From Charina bottae (Eukaryota; Chordata; Lepidosauria; Squamata; Charinaidae), in assembly GCA_023362775.1 (NCBI GenBank), contig JALMGJ010000003.1:50830416-50894415 (forward strand): a DNA stretch of 64,000 nucleotides. The letters are read 5' to 3'. The notes under the pieces were generated by a model. It did no database searches and was not told the DNA's origin. It saw nothing but the letters and a program-made list of their open reading frames with translations. A program made the translations under genes and the position numbers. This document shows, piece by piece, positions 24,895 through 37,667 of this stretch; within the stretch, counting starts at the first letter, position 1; each line of letters starts with the position of its first letter.

Positions 24895-25112
24895 ATTAAG
24901 TCTTTTTCAAGTCATACTTGGTTCATACTGACTTTATGGACATGTCTGTAAAGTTTTCTTAACAATAATACAGTTTGCCATTTCCTTCTTCAAAAATGTT
25001 TTTGACTTACCTGTCTAGTGGATAGCCCTGGGATTTTCTTAGGGTCTCCCAACCAAGTACTAACTAGGTCTTACTCCTTTCAATTTTTTCAGACCAATCC
25101 ATGTCGGCTACT
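24895..25112 (-). repeat. 5S rRNA-derived SINE
   Basis: Antisense of a 5S-like head (GGGTCTCCCAACCAAGTACT, then AGACCAATCCATGTCGGCT) preceded by a body with TTTGCCATTTCCTTCTTC and a tail resembling the shared SINE 3' end (AGTCATACTTGG). Diverged but collinear with the copy at 46995-47260. Confidence 0.6.
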
Positions 25113-25886
25113 AAAAGGTTAGTGAGGAAATGTGTACTGTAAAATGAATCTTCTAGCAGAAGGTAGTTGAAGCTCTGGGAAAAAAATTTATAAAGTCAGA
25201 GAAGATGGAATAGAAAGAGTAGAATTAATGTGCAAAATTTGTTTGTTTGTTTAGTAGAGATGGTGAAAGAGGTAGATGCAAATGAAAACAAAGTTAAATG
25301 AAAATTAAAGAAATGCTTACTTAACCTGTAACTTTTCACAGGCCACATTCCTTTTCAGATTTTGGCCAACTCCATTTTTGCATATACCATCTGACATATT
25401 CCTCAACACTAACGGAATCCCTTGATTTTTTTTTCTTAAGTTGCCTACTGATGATTAGAAAAATCAGGAACATAGGCTTAGGGTTTGGAAGACTCAGGTT
25501 TAAAACTTCGGTTATCCACGAAGTTCCATGAGAGTCCTTTGTAAGTCATGCTTTTTTTTCTTGGAGGAAAAAAAACATCTATTTTTTACAGGAAACATAC
25601 AGTGGAATCTAGTGGGCCTCTGGGCTATGTATTTATTCTTGCATGGGGAAAAGCATAGACAAAAAGAAGAATCATTCTAAAATGGCTACTGTACATATGT
25701 AAGCAATATATGAATGATTATTTCTGATGGGCAATGACTTTAGTTTTACTGTTACGTTATGGTAGCACTATAACAATTTCCTTCGATAGCCAAATGCTGC
25801 CATCTAAAAGAACCCAGAACAATGTCCCTTGTAAGACTGGATTTTAGATTTCCCAAAATTCTTTTCCTGGTGACCATCAGTGTCTA

Positions 25887-26710
25887 TGTATTTTATTTAT
25901 TTATTTATTTATTTATTTATTACATTTATATCCCACCCATCTCCCCCACAAGGAGGGACCCTGGGCGGTTCACAGCAAGGTTTAAAATCGATAAAAACTA
26001 TAAATATCAATAATAAACAATATATATATATCATACAGTTCGATCCAGGAATGGTAGATCTCATCCCATCGGTCGATAAGGCTGGTCAGGGCAGATCTAA
26101 GGGACCAGCCAACCCCAAGACTGGCTATTCCCCTCCCCTCCCCAAGCATGGTGACATAACCAGGTCTTTAAGTTTTTTCTAAAGTCCAGGAGAGAGGGGG
26201 CCGATCTTATTTCAGAAGGAAGAATATTCCAAAGGGCGGGGGCTACTGCAGAGAAGGCACGCCTCCTAGACCCCGTCAGATGGAACTCTCTTGCAGACGG
26301 GGTTCGTAGCGTGCCCTCTCTGCAGGACCGGGTGGGACAGGTTGATTGAACAGGGATGAGACGGTGCTTCAGGTAACCTGGGCCCATGCCATGTAGGGCT
26401 TTAAAGGTGATAACCAACACCTTGAATTGAATCCGGAAGCAAACTGGCACCCAATGCAGCTCACGGAGCAAAGGTGTTATATGTGCTGATCTTGAGGCAC
26501 CTAAAATAGCCCACGCAGCTGCATTCTGAACCAGCTGAAGCTTCCGGATGCTCTTCAAGGGTAGCCCCATGTAGAGCACATTACAATAGTCTATCTGGGA
26601 GATGACCAGGGCATGAGTGACTGTTCGAAGGGCCTCTCGCTCCAGGAAAGGCTGTAATTGGCGCACAACACGAAGTTGTGCAAAGGCCCTTCTGGCCACG
26701 ACTGCTACGA
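25887..26710 (-). pseudogene. 5'-truncated CR1/L2-type LINE, ORF2 C-terminus
   Basis: Minus strand, about 200 codons open from 26699 to 26097: ARRAFAQLRVVRQLQPFL, then VISQIDYCNVLYMGLPL, KLQLVQNAAAWAILGAS, LRELHWVPVCFRIQF and PALWNILPSEIRS. The 3' end has the CCACCCATCTCCC hairpin and a (TTTA)n tail at 25896-25925. This is the longest and least damaged LINE C-terminus in the window; the reverse transcriptase core is absent, so it is a dead 5'-truncated insertion. Confidence 0.9.
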
Positions 26711-26714
26711 CTGC

Positions 26715-28180
26715 CTATGTATGGTGGGGGCTGAAAGGGGGCCTTTTCAGTTGCTGCTCTGAAGCTTTAAAATTCTCCACCTGTCTAGCTTTCCATTTAT
26801 GAACTTCCTCTGACTTGCAGATATGTTGTTATTTAGATAGGATTTTTTATTTATAAGTTGAGTTACTTCTGGGGTACATGAATGGTAGAATACTGTTGCA
26901 CACAATTCCTGCAATAGGCCCTTAGTCTGAACCGGCATAAATATTCTTTAAAAATAATAATAGATTTTTAAAAATATGTATAGATTTTACAGGAGCTGGA
27001 ATATATTGTTTGAATGTTGAGAGGAGGGGAAGCTGGAAGACCTGCTACTCATTTAATCCTTTATGTAGCACGTGAAGGGTATGTGCGTACGGCCACATTG
27101 GAAATTTCCACGTCTCTAAATTGGTAGTCTAAGATATGAAAGTGGTGTCATATTTTGCTACCTTAGAAGAAATTTGCTCCAAATTCATAGGCATCAGGCT
27201 AACTCCTTGTTAACCTGAAGATGCTTTCGGTAGACATTTTTTGGTATACTTTCTTTAGTACAGATTCTTTCAGGAAGTGATATGAATGCACATCTTCTTT
27301 TTTCCGCCTGTAGGGAACGGAGAAGGTGCTCTTTGTAGAGAAGCTGCTATAACAGAATAGGTTTAATGGGTCGTGAATTCTGCGTTGAAACGATAGCTTC
27401 CCTCTGACTTCTGATCTGCTTGCTCAGGCCCAGTGCTGAGCAACAGACCTATACAGTAGACCTACTGCCTCAACAGCAAGTGCATTAGGCTACATATGCT
27501 CAGCTCATTGACTCTGAAGGTAGCAGCCCTAAATGCCTCATTAAATTTTCATGGATGACTGAGAGAAGCCAGGAGGAAACAAAACAAAACAAAACAAAAC
27601 AAAAATCATCCCTTCAGTTTATTTGTTCTTATAGGATGTTTTCTAGAAAAATAAAAATAAATAAATAACAATGCTCACATGTACAGCAACAATCCACTTC
27701 CCAAGAGATGTTCCATTGGGAGGGTTTTTTTTCCCTCCACTCAAAATTTTATCTTTCTTCAACATGACTCATTAATGAAAAATGGCTGACTTGTTACTAA
27801 AAAGTGTACAAAGGTGCAAGACTATGAAAGGGTGAGTCAGAGATCTGATTCCCACCCCCTCCCATGGAACATGTTCAGAATCAATAGATTTTCTCAACAG
27901 ATCTCTTCAGAAATTTACCTTTCTTTAGACATCACTGACACAGGTATGTGCAGATGAGTTCATTGTGGAAAGAAATAATCTCATTGAAGGAAATAGCATT
28001 CATTCTGTTTTCTTGTTGTAACACAGCATGTGTAAACTATATATAATTTTCCAGCAACCCTCTTTAACGCCACCACTTAATGAAATTGGCAAATTAAAGT
28101 TAGTTTTTTTTCCAGGTGTTATTAACACCCCCCCCCTTTTTTTTTTTCATGAGTGGAGGGAGAGGGAGGGAGAATGAAGT
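26715..28180. other. Unannotated stretch upstream of the CpG island
   Basis: No gene seen. An (AAAAC)n microsatellite lies at 27580-27605. As this is within 1.5 kb of a CpG-island promoter it may hold regulatory DNA, but no specific site can be defended by eye. Confidence 0.4.
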
Positions 28181-28189
28181 ACAAGCATT

Positions 28190-29250
28190 TATGCGGCCAG
28201 ATGCGACGGCAATTTGCTGTTAAGATGCCAGGCGGGTGGAGAGTTTAGAGAAAAGTCTGTGTCCGCCGGCAAATCTCCCGCACCCGCCTCCCCTCCGCCA
28301 CTCCAGCGCGTTTCCCTCTACAGAACGCGGGTGGGGGAAGAGAAGGCGAAACTGCAATTTCTTGCAAAGTTTGTCCTCCACTTAAACATCGAGGGGAAAG
28401 GAAGGTGCTCAAACAGCTCGCGGTTACCAACAGGCTGGAGATAAGAGGAAAGACTAAAAAGGGTGGCGCGAGCTTGCTCGGAGGAATGCCTTTCCGGCAT
28501 AAGGAAAGCGGAGCGGTCGCGTGAGAGGAATCCAGCGTGGTTCTCTCCCTCCCTACCCCCACCCTTTTCACACGCCGGGGACATCCTCAAATCGCTTCAC
28601 AAGAAGAAAAAAGGTGCTGAGCCCCCCCCGCCCCGCATTTCTCAAAGGGGAGGAGGGGACATTAGCATCAGGCACAACAAGGGATCCTTCTTCGCCTCCC
28701 CTGCCTTCCCCTCTTTCAGGCTGGCTTCGGCTTAACGCCGCCGTCAGTGGCCTGAGAGGGCAGAGGAAGCAGGAGGCGGATGCGCCCGGCGAGCGGAGGG
28801 GGATGGCGATGCTGGCGGAGCGGCGCGCAAGCTGAGCCACCGAGGCGCGCGAGGCGAGGGAGCAGGCGGACAGGGGCCACCTCGCTCGCCGACCCTGCGC
28901 ACCATGGCCAGGAGGGAGGGCTTGGCGGGGCGAGGTGAGTCTAGGGGCGAGGACAGCGGGCGCAGGAAGGGTCGGGGAAGCCCGCGTCTCATTCCGGCGG
29001 GTCTGGCTGGCTGCTGGTGGGCGCGGGTGTACCGTCTGGGCAAGTCAGGCTGTTCCCTGACCTTTGGAGACTCCAGCGCGAGGTCAGTCCCCGCTCGCCT
29101 TTTGGGCCTTGCTGGGGAAATCTTAAAAGTCGAGAAGCCATTGTCCGCGTAGGAAGCCTCCCACCCCCAGTTCCCCGAGCCAGCCCCCTCCCTTTGCGGG
29201 ACTTCGGTGGCAGATTCAGCTTCTGAGGAGCAGGTGCTGAGTGGCAAGCA
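28190..29250 (+). promoter_or_regulatory. CpG-island promoter
   Basis: Within an otherwise AT-rich window this kilobase is strongly GC- and CpG-rich (for example GGAGCGGCGCGCAAGCTGAG near 28815), with no repeat identity that would explain it, unlike the GC-rich cores of the MITEs. CpG islands of this size normally mark vertebrate promoters. No clear TATA box is seen. The island contains a Kozak-like ATG and a consensus splice donor on the plus strand. Long overlapping frames on both strands are a by-product of the low stop-codon frequency in GC-rich DNA. Confidence 0.85.
28904..28934 (+). CDS. Possible first coding exon (or uORF) of an unidentified gene
   Basis: ACCATGG at 28901-28907 is a strong Kozak context; ten codons follow (MARREGLAGR) and one extra base, then the donor GTGAGT at 28935. 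The exon's 5' end would be a transcription start in the CpG island. The residues match no protein I can name. If it is spliced to the candidate exon at 45018, the frame runs into a stop after about 16 further codons, so the ATG may be a uORF in a 5'UTR exon. The donor is better supported than the start codon. Confidence 0.45.
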
Positions 29251-29259
29251 GCAGAAGGG

Positions 29260-31290
29260 CTCCCTTCTTCTGAATAACAGGTGTTGTTCTTTCTACCCTT
29301 TACTTCTTTTTCTGTATGAAAACAAAGTGGACACGTGTACGCGGGAGTGTGTGTGTGTTTGTGTGTGTGCAAGCGCGCGCGGATGTAACAACATAGGAAA
29401 TGCATTTCATCTCTCTCCCCCCCCTTTCTCCTCCCCTCCCCCATTGTATTTCTTCGTGTGCTTTGAAGGTTTACTCCACTGGTTAAATACTGGTTGATCT
29501 CTCCCTCCCATTGTGATAGCCGTTCCCTCTTTTCTCGACCTGCATGCTTTGCTTTAGAAATGTGGGTGGCAACCGCGTTCTCGCGTTCTCGTGCGAAGCT
29601 ATGTAGTTGAGAGACTAGTTTCTTCTGGAAGGACACCCATCCTACAAAGTAGCTTAGTGTAGTAATGTGCCGTTTCCGTTTTAATGTGTGGCAACTTAAA
29701 CAAAAAAACTGGGAAATGTCTTATTTCTGCTGCCTTGAACTGCTAGCTCCCCAGCATAGGCATGATAGGGAGGAGGGTCCCCAGTAATTGCTCTGGTGAG
29801 GAGAAATGCTTCAAGCTGCTCATTATTTCCCCACTTCATTACAAAGCAGAGATTCTACAGGCACTGACAGCAGTGTTCATTCCATACTCATTTCCAACTT
29901 GACTTTGTATTCTCTGTGCTCCCGCCCCTGCAAAAGAGGACTTTCTGCTGCTCATCTCTTTAAACTGAACAGTGGAAGCTTTCTCCCAGATATGTGACAT
30001 GTATTTGTAATAAGGCAGATTTGTATTCTTTGTAAGACAGACTTCTTATTCTGCTCTATCTGTGAAGCTCCTGTGAAAATCAGCCTCATCTCCATAATTT
30101 TACTCCCAACTAAATGGCACAAGGGAGAGGAGGAAACAAAAACATGTGATTGTGTGATTAAAAGAAAAAGTCTTCAGCATCCAGGGTTCCTGTTAGAAGG
30201 TTGATGAGAGTGGAGTTTGTTGTGTGACTGAGTAATAGTTTCTTTTGTAGCCTTATAGCTGTACACAATGCCATGTTATTGTGACAGCCTGCAGAAATAT
30301 GCCTTTTCTTCTTTTGTGTTTACTATTATGTACAGTTATGTTGCTGATGCTTTAGTAGTTCCCTAGGGCTGTTCATAAGGTAATTGCATATAAGATAGTC
30401 AAGCAATCTCTCTCATTTCTATAGCCCCTCCCATACAAGGAATTCCAGGTACAAATAAAAAAGGAAAGGAAAGGAAAAGCAAGTCTTTATTATTTGAAGT
30501 TGTGCTCATTTCAATTTTGATTTGAGCCAAAATTGATATATACTTAGGGATGATGTCGATTTGCAATCTGTCATTTTTATAATGCCTCTCCTGTGCATCA
30601 TTGTGCTGCTCCCTACTGTTCATTTTTTAAAAATATCCATGATAGTGGAGACTCATGTTTTTAAAAACACTGTTATTTGTAAATTTTCCTCTTTTATATG
30701 ATATATTAGGGGATCTGTGTCTTCTTTTCCTATATAAATAGGAAACATAAGGCACTACAAGTTTCAAAACTAGGGTTGTCATGTTGCAAATGACTATGTC
30801 TTTAAGAAAATTCCCTTGCATAAAAGTGAGTTGTTTAACCCTGTGTCATCAGAATAATGAAGGAGTGAAAGGAAAGCCGTTTGAGGACATGGCAGCTTGC
30901 CCTGTTCACCATTCACAGCTATTTAGTGATTTGCATAGACCAAATATCAACACTGAGAAATGCAGAGTCTGCTATACACACAAACCATTAGATACTATTC
31001 TGCAGGTGAAGCTCTCAGAGGGAGAACCTAAGTTCTGTGTGTGTTGCTTTCTAAAAATATAGGCTTTATCTCTGGTTATATTCTTAGACTCAAAGTTCCA
31101 TTATGTACAGTTATGTTGCAGAGGCTTTACATTTGAAGGAGAACTGTAGAGAGTCTCATAATGGTAATTTGACTTCATGACTTTGCTAAAAGAAATTGTT
31201 CCAGGGATGATCTAATCAAAAGTAGGACTTTGAGGGCTGGATCCAGCAGTTCATAATCAAACCATTCACTGTAGGTGATTTCAGTCTATC
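29260..31290. other. Probable start of intron 1, unannotated
   Basis: Begins with a (GT)n run near 29347-29368, then ordinary AT-rich DNA. No exon with good splice sites and no recognisable repeat were found. Confidence 0.45.
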
Positions 31291-31299
31291 TACTGTATT

Positions 31300-31405
31300 T
31301 TTTTAATTTATTTTCTATCCCGCCTTTATTATTTTTATAAATAACTCAAGGCGGCGGACATACCAAATACTTCTTCCTCCTCCTATTTTCCCCACAACAA
31401 CCACC
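31300..31405 (-). repeat. tRNA-SINE 3' end
   Basis: Antisense of the SINE tail seen at 37740-37855: ATCCCGCCTTTATTATTTTT, then CAAGGCGGCGGACATACCAA and TCCCCACAACAACCACCCTG. The 5' two-thirds are missing. Confidence 0.75.
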
Positions 31406-31929
31406 CTGTGATTGGAAGTGTGATTCAGAAAAATGGAGCTCTAATATGTATGGGGAGGACTCTCCCTATATCAAAAAGTATGTTGTTCTTCTTTAATTGA
31501 AAAAATATATGGAATACGGAAGCCCTGTAAAGAGGCCCAAGTTTGACTACAAGCTACAAACTGCTGAAGGTCCTATCGAAGTCTCTATGATGCTTTTTGC
31601 AAAAGGAAGAAATGAATGGTTTATATTCTTCTTGCAAAGCACCATTTTAACTCTTTCCTGGCTTCTTCACTGAGTCGGTATGGCCACTGACTCCCAAGCT
31701 AGTGTAATCCTTAGTCTAACTATAGTACAATGCATCTTAGGCATTATAGACTATATATTTTGACTTTAGATCTTAGAAATCACTTGGTCAGACCACTTGT
31801 TCCCAAAGCTCTTGACAACTGCAGTTTGGCTGAGATCCTGTCCTGCCCTTCTTGATATTTCTGATCAAGGTTCTGTGAGGTTCTGTCACCATGATTTTAT
31901 CACTTATCCGAGATTAAGTGACTGGAGTG

Positions 31930-32240
31930 AATGATGGTAGTCTGATCATAAGGCTCATTTTAGAGCATTTGATGATGACATGTTTTCATGGTCTCTGTCC
32001 ACCCTATACTGTACAATCTTATAGAGTCAGCATGTTCCCAGTCCCATTGATTAAACAGTGTCATCTGATGGGACCTAGGAAGCTGTTGTGGTACTTGCCC
32101 TCTAGAACAACATTCTCCTTGACATTAATTGGGCCCCACTCTGACTTTATTTAAATGAGCTGTTAAAACCTGGCTGTTTCCCCAGGCCTTGGGCTAGAGA
32201 AGAATGAAACTAATGTTCTAAGCTAAGATTGGGCTTGGAA
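31930..32240 (+). pseudogene. Old CR1/L2-type LINE fragment
   Basis: One plus frame reads YRVSMFPVPLIKQCHLMGPR followed by LWYLPSRTTFSLTLI, which lines up with the ORF2 C-terminal end in the better copies, and then AAAACCTGGCTGTTTCCCCA. Diverged, no tail. Confidence 0.5.
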
Positions 32241-32599
32241 CTACGAAATGGAGAGTTTGAAGAATTTTATTTTATTTTGAATATCACTCAGGGTTGAGTG
32301 ATATTCAGAAATTGAGGCTGAAATCCACTGATGGTACTAGCATCCTTGCCAGTTATTCTCAGTGTTATTTCATAAAATGCTCCAGATTTATTCAGTTTTC
32401 ATATCCTGAATTGGAAGGTGTCCAGTTCAAATATTATGGGAAATTATGAAATCTGCACATCACTGAAGAAGGCATACCATATATAATGGGAGTAAGGAAT
32501 GGAAGGGTTTAACTAGGAGAATGCACCTAATTATGACTCTCATAAACTATATTTTTCTATGACTAAGGTTGTTGGGCACTGAATTCAAATGGTGTGTTT

Positions 32600-32850
32600 T
32601 TTTTTAAATTTGCTCAATCATGTCCAATTCCCAGAGACTACCTGGACAAGTCCCTGCAGTTTCCTTGGAAGAGGAATAATACTCCTTCCTCCTCCTCTTT
32701 TCCCCACAACAACAACCCTGTGAGGTGAGCTGGGCTGAGAGAGAGTGACTGGCCCAAGGTCACCCAGCCGGCTTTCACGCCTAAGGCGGGACTAGAACTC
32801 TCAGTCTCCTGGTTTCTAGCCCAGCACCTTAACCATTATAAAATTTCAAT
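32600..32850 (-). repeat. tRNA-derived SINE
   Basis: Antisense of the 1169/6960 family joined to the variant middle: ATTCCCAGAGACTACCTGGA, CCCCACAACAACAACCCTGT, then AGGTCACCCAGCCGGCTTTC and GGTTTCTAGCCCAGCACCTT. The tRNA-like head lies at the right edge. Confidence 0.85.
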
Positions 32851-33104
32851 ACAAAAATACAACAAGTAATACTTTAATTATTTCCATATGCTCCAACCAT
32901 AATGCCTAAGTAAGATATCCATGATTTTCTACTTAGGGGTTTTTTTTTTTTGGTAGCTATAAAGTCATTACAGATTAGGTGGAATGGAAGTCCTTCTGGA
33001 TTTATCCGGAACCAACTGCTTTGGGGCTGATGTAGACATACAGAGAAGCCTCTGTAAAAAATAAAGTTTTCATTTCTCCATCTTCTCTAATAGCAGAGAA
33101 CTTA

Positions 33105-33857
33105 TGACGTAGGCCTTTGCACAACTGTTTGTTGTGCACCAGCTATGCCTATTCCTGGACCAACAGGCCCTTCTCACATTCACCCATGCCCTAGTCACCT
33201 CCCATTTGGACTATTGTAATGCTCTCTACATGGGGCTGCCCTTGAAAAGTATCCGGAAGTTTCAATTGGTTCAAAATGCAGCGGCCTGCATAGTTTTGCG
33301 CAAGCCTAGACTTGCCCATGTGTCACCTCTTTTGCGGGAGCTTCATTGGTTGCCGATTTGCTTCCGGGTCCAATTCAAGGTGCTGGTTATCACCTTTAAA
33401 GCCCTACATGGCTTGGGGCCAGGTTATTTGCGGGACCGCCTTTCCCCAGTTACATCCACCTGGCCCACCAGAGCGGGGAGGCAGGGCATGTTGTGGGTCC
33501 CTTCAGTTAGGGAGGTACATCTAGACCAAGTAAAAGGGCCGTCCCTGTAGTGGCTCCCTCCCTTTGGAACATAATTCCCCCAGATATAAGATTGGTGCCC
33601 TCCTTGTTCCTGTTCCAGAAGGCCCTGAAGACGTGGTTCTGTCAACGGGCCTGGGGACCCCAAGCTGCTTCAGAGCCAATCAACTGGCTGGTATGAATGT
33701 ATTTGCTGCTGCCAGGGGGTGTCTATTGTGTTTTTATGGTTTTTAATTCTGTAAGCTGCCCGGAGTCACTGTGTGTGAGTTGGGCGGCCTTATAAATCTG
33801 TTGAATGAATGAATGAATGAATGAATGAATGAATGAATGAATGAATGAATGAATGAA
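33105..33857 (+). pseudogene. 5'-truncated CR1/L2-type LINE with (GAAT)n tail
   Basis: Plus-strand frame open for about 138 codons: ALVTSHLDYCNALYMGLPL, KFQLVQNAAACIVL, LRELHWLPICFRVQF, KALHGLGPGYLRDRL. A frameshift follows near 33540, then the 3'UTR (TCTGTAAGCTGCCCGGAGTC) and about thirteen GAAT units. Collinear with the minus-strand copy at 25887-26710. Confidence 0.9.
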
Positions 33858-34129
33858 ATCTTCTTGTCTGTACCTGTTAAACATGTGTATGAACCTCTGT
33901 ATGTATGTCAGAACTTCCCCCAGACTCCCCCCATCTGAAAGTAAGATGAAGTTAGGGGTTAAATTTCTTCTACTTTTATCTCTTTGGAATCTATAGCAGA
34001 GAAATAATTGGACAAAATAAATATAAAACAAAAATCTCTAAAAACTTAATTGTGTAGAATATGAGAAGAATTTCATCCTATGGTCTGGTTTATGCATCAT
34101 ACTCAACTAAGCTTTAGGAAAGAGCTGAA

Positions 34130-34379
34130 GGAAAGAGCTGAAGACCTGGTTCTGCCACCCGGCATGGGAAGGAGGGAGGGATAGTTCCTCATGGAGGTGG
34201 CTAATCCCCTAATTTTAATGTCCTTCTTTTAATGAATACCTCGTCCATCTGGATTTTATAATTATTTATTGTATTGTATATATTGTGGTTTTATATATTT
34301 TTAGATTTTATGTTAACTTATTTATTGTGAACCGCCCAGAGTTCCCCATGGGGGGAGATGGGCGGTCATATAAGTTGAA

Positions 34380-34414
<35 letters not shown>

Positions 34415-34416
34415 AT
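34130..34416 (+). repeat. CR1/L2-type LINE 3' end with (AAAT)n tail
   Basis: GAAGACCTGGTTCTGCCACC, then GTGAACCGCCCAGAGTTCCC, GGGGGAGATGGGCGGTCATA and a perfect AAAT tail at 34380-34415. Only the last 290 bases of the element inserted. Confidence 0.85.
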
Positions 34417-34429
34417 CTTACTTTACTAT

Positions 34430-36420
34430 CGTTTATTGAATAAGCCATAGTTGGCTGGGTTTGCATGACATACTATGTCAGTATTGAACAAACCATATTA
34501 TGGCTTGCACAGTGGGCTCTTGTTCTTTTTTTGCTTGCAACTAGTGTTAAAGTCTCATGTCCAAAATGTTTTTGACTGCCATGAACATAATCAACTGGGG
34601 CAATAACTTTTGTTGTGATATGGTATGGGAACATAAATTTGCAGAGATAACTGTCAACCATCAATTGATAACCCTAACCCATTTGGCAGGAAAAAAAATG
34701 TGAGACAGATGAAATAAACAGACATAATCAATTAGTGTGCAAAATTCACTGGTGGGCAAAAACTTTTTTATGGGCTAAAAAGGAACAAGAGCCACACAGT
34801 GTTTGAATCCAGTTTACATCTGACAATGTGAAAGGGTTTAAAAGGCTTGTTTTTCTTCTGAATCAGGAATTTTCCCTCAGTCTGGTCATTTAAACATTCA
34901 GATAAATTTTTTTTTAACTTTTTATCAGAGTGCTCACTCTAATCAGGGTTTGTTCCAGTGACCAAGTTCCAGTGAGTAAGTATGTTCATCTGAGGCTCTC
35001 AGTGTGTGTGTGTGTGTCTGGAAGAATGGAAAAGGTCTTAGAAACAGAGGATGGTTGTCAAAAACATTAAGATAACTATTCCAGGATCTAGGTTTTCACG
35101 GAACTCTTAATTCTTTGCATACTCTGTAAAAGTTTTGCAAATAATCAATTGGTGGCTTTATGCTTGTCTGCTGAGTAGAAAACAAAAAGAAGTGGAATTA
35201 GGACAGAAAAATCTGCAGATCCACCAGTGCCTTTTCTATTTTCTGAATAATGGTTCATAAAAGAAAGAGGAATACTAATGATCTTCTAAGAAAAATGAAT
35301 TGTTTTAGAACAGTACCATTTAAGGCCCTCTTCCCATTGGAGTATTTGAAAAATTTTAAAACTTTTTTCAGAAAATGCATAATTGGAAATGTGCATGAAG
35401 CCTGAATGCAAACCTGAAGCAAGCAAAATATTGAAACCTCTGCTGAAACAAAGCAGATGTTTTTGAAGCAGTTTTACAAGGAGTCAAGCTTGAATAATAG
35501 TTTACCATTACTTTATGGCAAAGAGGGCTACATCTAAAGTTTTGTATTCATTTTGAAGCTTTGAAAGACAATCTTAATGGTTTTAACTGTGGTTCTCTCA
35601 TGTTTCTGTGGAGTAAACTGAACTCACATTAAAAAAAAAGTCCCAAAGTTTCACTACTTTTTTGCAGGTTGATTCTGTTAGGAGTAAAACGGGTTAAGAG
35701 TTAATTGCACTTGCTGGGATGACTTTACTTTAAACAATCTGTTCTTAAAATATTGTAATTTTTATTTACCATTGCTTTTATTGTTAACTCTCTTAATCAT
35801 TGCCATGTCTTTAAAGAACAATATGAAATCCTCAAGAAAACATTGAATACAGTGAACCTCAGGTCACCCAAAATCATTGCAATCTCTTAGCAAGCATCCT
35901 CTCTTGTGCCATCTCAGCCTGAAGATATAACCCTTTCTTTATTTCACAGTTCAAGATTCAGAAGTTGATCATTCCATAGCTGTTGTAGTTTGTCAGTCCT
36001 GTAGGGATATAAGATTTTAGAAAGGTCCCAAATGTTTAAGTCAGAAATCAGCAGCAAGTGATGATGGAGCTAACAGGTTTCTTGCCCTTCCAACCTTCCT
36101 AAACTTCAGTTGGCTGCATATAGAAGCTGGAATTACAGTTATCCTGATAATCTGCAGGAGAACTAGAGTTGTTCATGAAATAGAAAATGTGTTTTGCTTC
36201 ATGATCAGACAAAACCAGCTTATTTCAAACAGTGGGAACTCAGGACAAGCTCATTACTCTTTTATTTTCCATCTCAGGATCATAAGAGCAGCTAGATGAC
36301 AGTCTGGTGATTGCTACCAGCAACCCAACTTGCAGAAAGATTGGCAAAAGGAAACTACTAGAACAAATAAACATAGGAATTAAAAAAACCCCTCTGCCCT
36401 TACTCACTGAAAAATCAGAT
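34430..36420. other. Unannotated stretch (probably intronic)
   Basis: A short (GT)n at 34998-35018. No exon or repeat recognised. Confidence 0.45.
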
Positions 36421-36422
36421 TA

Positions 36423-36753
36423 CAGTCTCTCCTCATTTAGCGATTGCAATCTATTCCAGTGAAATGGTTGCTAAGCTAAATGGTCACTAAGTGAACCATG
36501 TGACTGTGTGTCTGTGAGAGAGATTTTGTGAAGATTGCTGGCTGCTGCCTTCTCATTTAGATAAAGTTCTGTCGTGCAGCAACACCAGCATTACTCTCAC
36601 TCCAGTGTGCATTGTTGTCATTCGCAGAAATGTGGTCATAAGTGTGTGCATTGGTTGGAAAATGATTTTTTTTACTACGGTTTACTAGCGTTTATTACCA
36701 TCATATTTGCAAATGGTCGCTAACTGAGGTAGTCGCTGATCGAGGATTGGCTG
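36423..36753. mobile_element. Old TA-flanked palindromic MITE
   Basis: Begins CAGTCTCTCCTCATTTAGCG and ends TCGCTGATCGAGGATTGGCTG, with TA on both sides (36421-36422, 36754-36755). Internal phrases GGTTGCTAAGCTAAATGGTC and GGTCGCTAACTGAGG belong to the family represented at 39601, 43686 and 49683. The TA duplication and inverted ends suggest a Tc1/mariner-type mobiliser. Diverged, no ORF. Confidence 0.65.
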
Positions 36754-37667
36754 TAGCTGATTCTGATACTATTATCAGAATCTCTTCCATAACTCATCTT
36801 TCTGCAGAAAAGTCTTTTCAGTTCTTTAAATCCTGAGGCACTGAACCAGCACACTGACAGGGCAAAAGAACTGATCTCTTCAATATTCTTTCCTATTAGC
36901 TGTTCTTCTAGCTTGCAGATAAACATACTTGGTCTGAAGCTAAAAACTTTAGTCAGGCAGGGACAAATTGTACTTCTGACTATGTACTACTGTATGTACT
37001 ATGACTTTTTTAATGTTTCCAATCTTTTTTTAAAAAAATCTCAAATTATTTTAAGATTATCTTTTTCTGTGGGCATTGGTACCCCACCTTAGCAAGACCA
37101 AGCAACAAATCTGGTAATACTTTTCTATTTTTTATGCAGCCTGCCTGCCAAGCAAAAACTGAACAAAAATAACTATGTTACTCATTGAGGATGTTTCTGT
37201 TTGTATGTGGTGGTGTAAGATGGGGGACTTGGCTTTGATACTTCCTAACTGCTTGAATAGCATTAACATAAGAACAACAGCAAAAAAAACAAAAACCCAG
37301 CATGGACAGAGTGAATGCATACATAGAAGTTCAAGAAAGAACCCAACAGTGAGTCTTTGCACCTAGAAGCTTATTAAGAGTGCACATACAGTGCATACAA
37401 ACATTATTTGATATTTTTGTTTTGATCAGGGATAAGTTCTGTGGGTGGGGAGTCTTCAGATTTCCTCCTTATCATGGACAAATCACTAGCTAGTTAAGGT
37501 TGGATTAGCAGCTACACCTCGCCTCTGTAGGGATAATAGATTTATTAGAGTGTTCTGTCTGAGATCTAATTGGATTTCAAGAGACATTAGAAGACTTGTA
37601 GGTGGTTCTATAACTAATTCGATCAATGTCCTGGTTGGTGTCTGGAACAGAGGGTGTGTTAGGGGAT

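Noticed and set aside
28244..29636. Large minus-strand frames in the CpG island (up to 215 codons)
   Set aside because: GC-rich composition makes chance open frames likely; proline/arginine-rich with no domain, and no supporting splice sites were seen. A bidirectional promoter remains possible but unsupported.
30781..31062. 93-codon cysteine/histidine-containing frame
   Set aside because: No zinc-finger spacing, homologue or splice site recognised; treated as chance.
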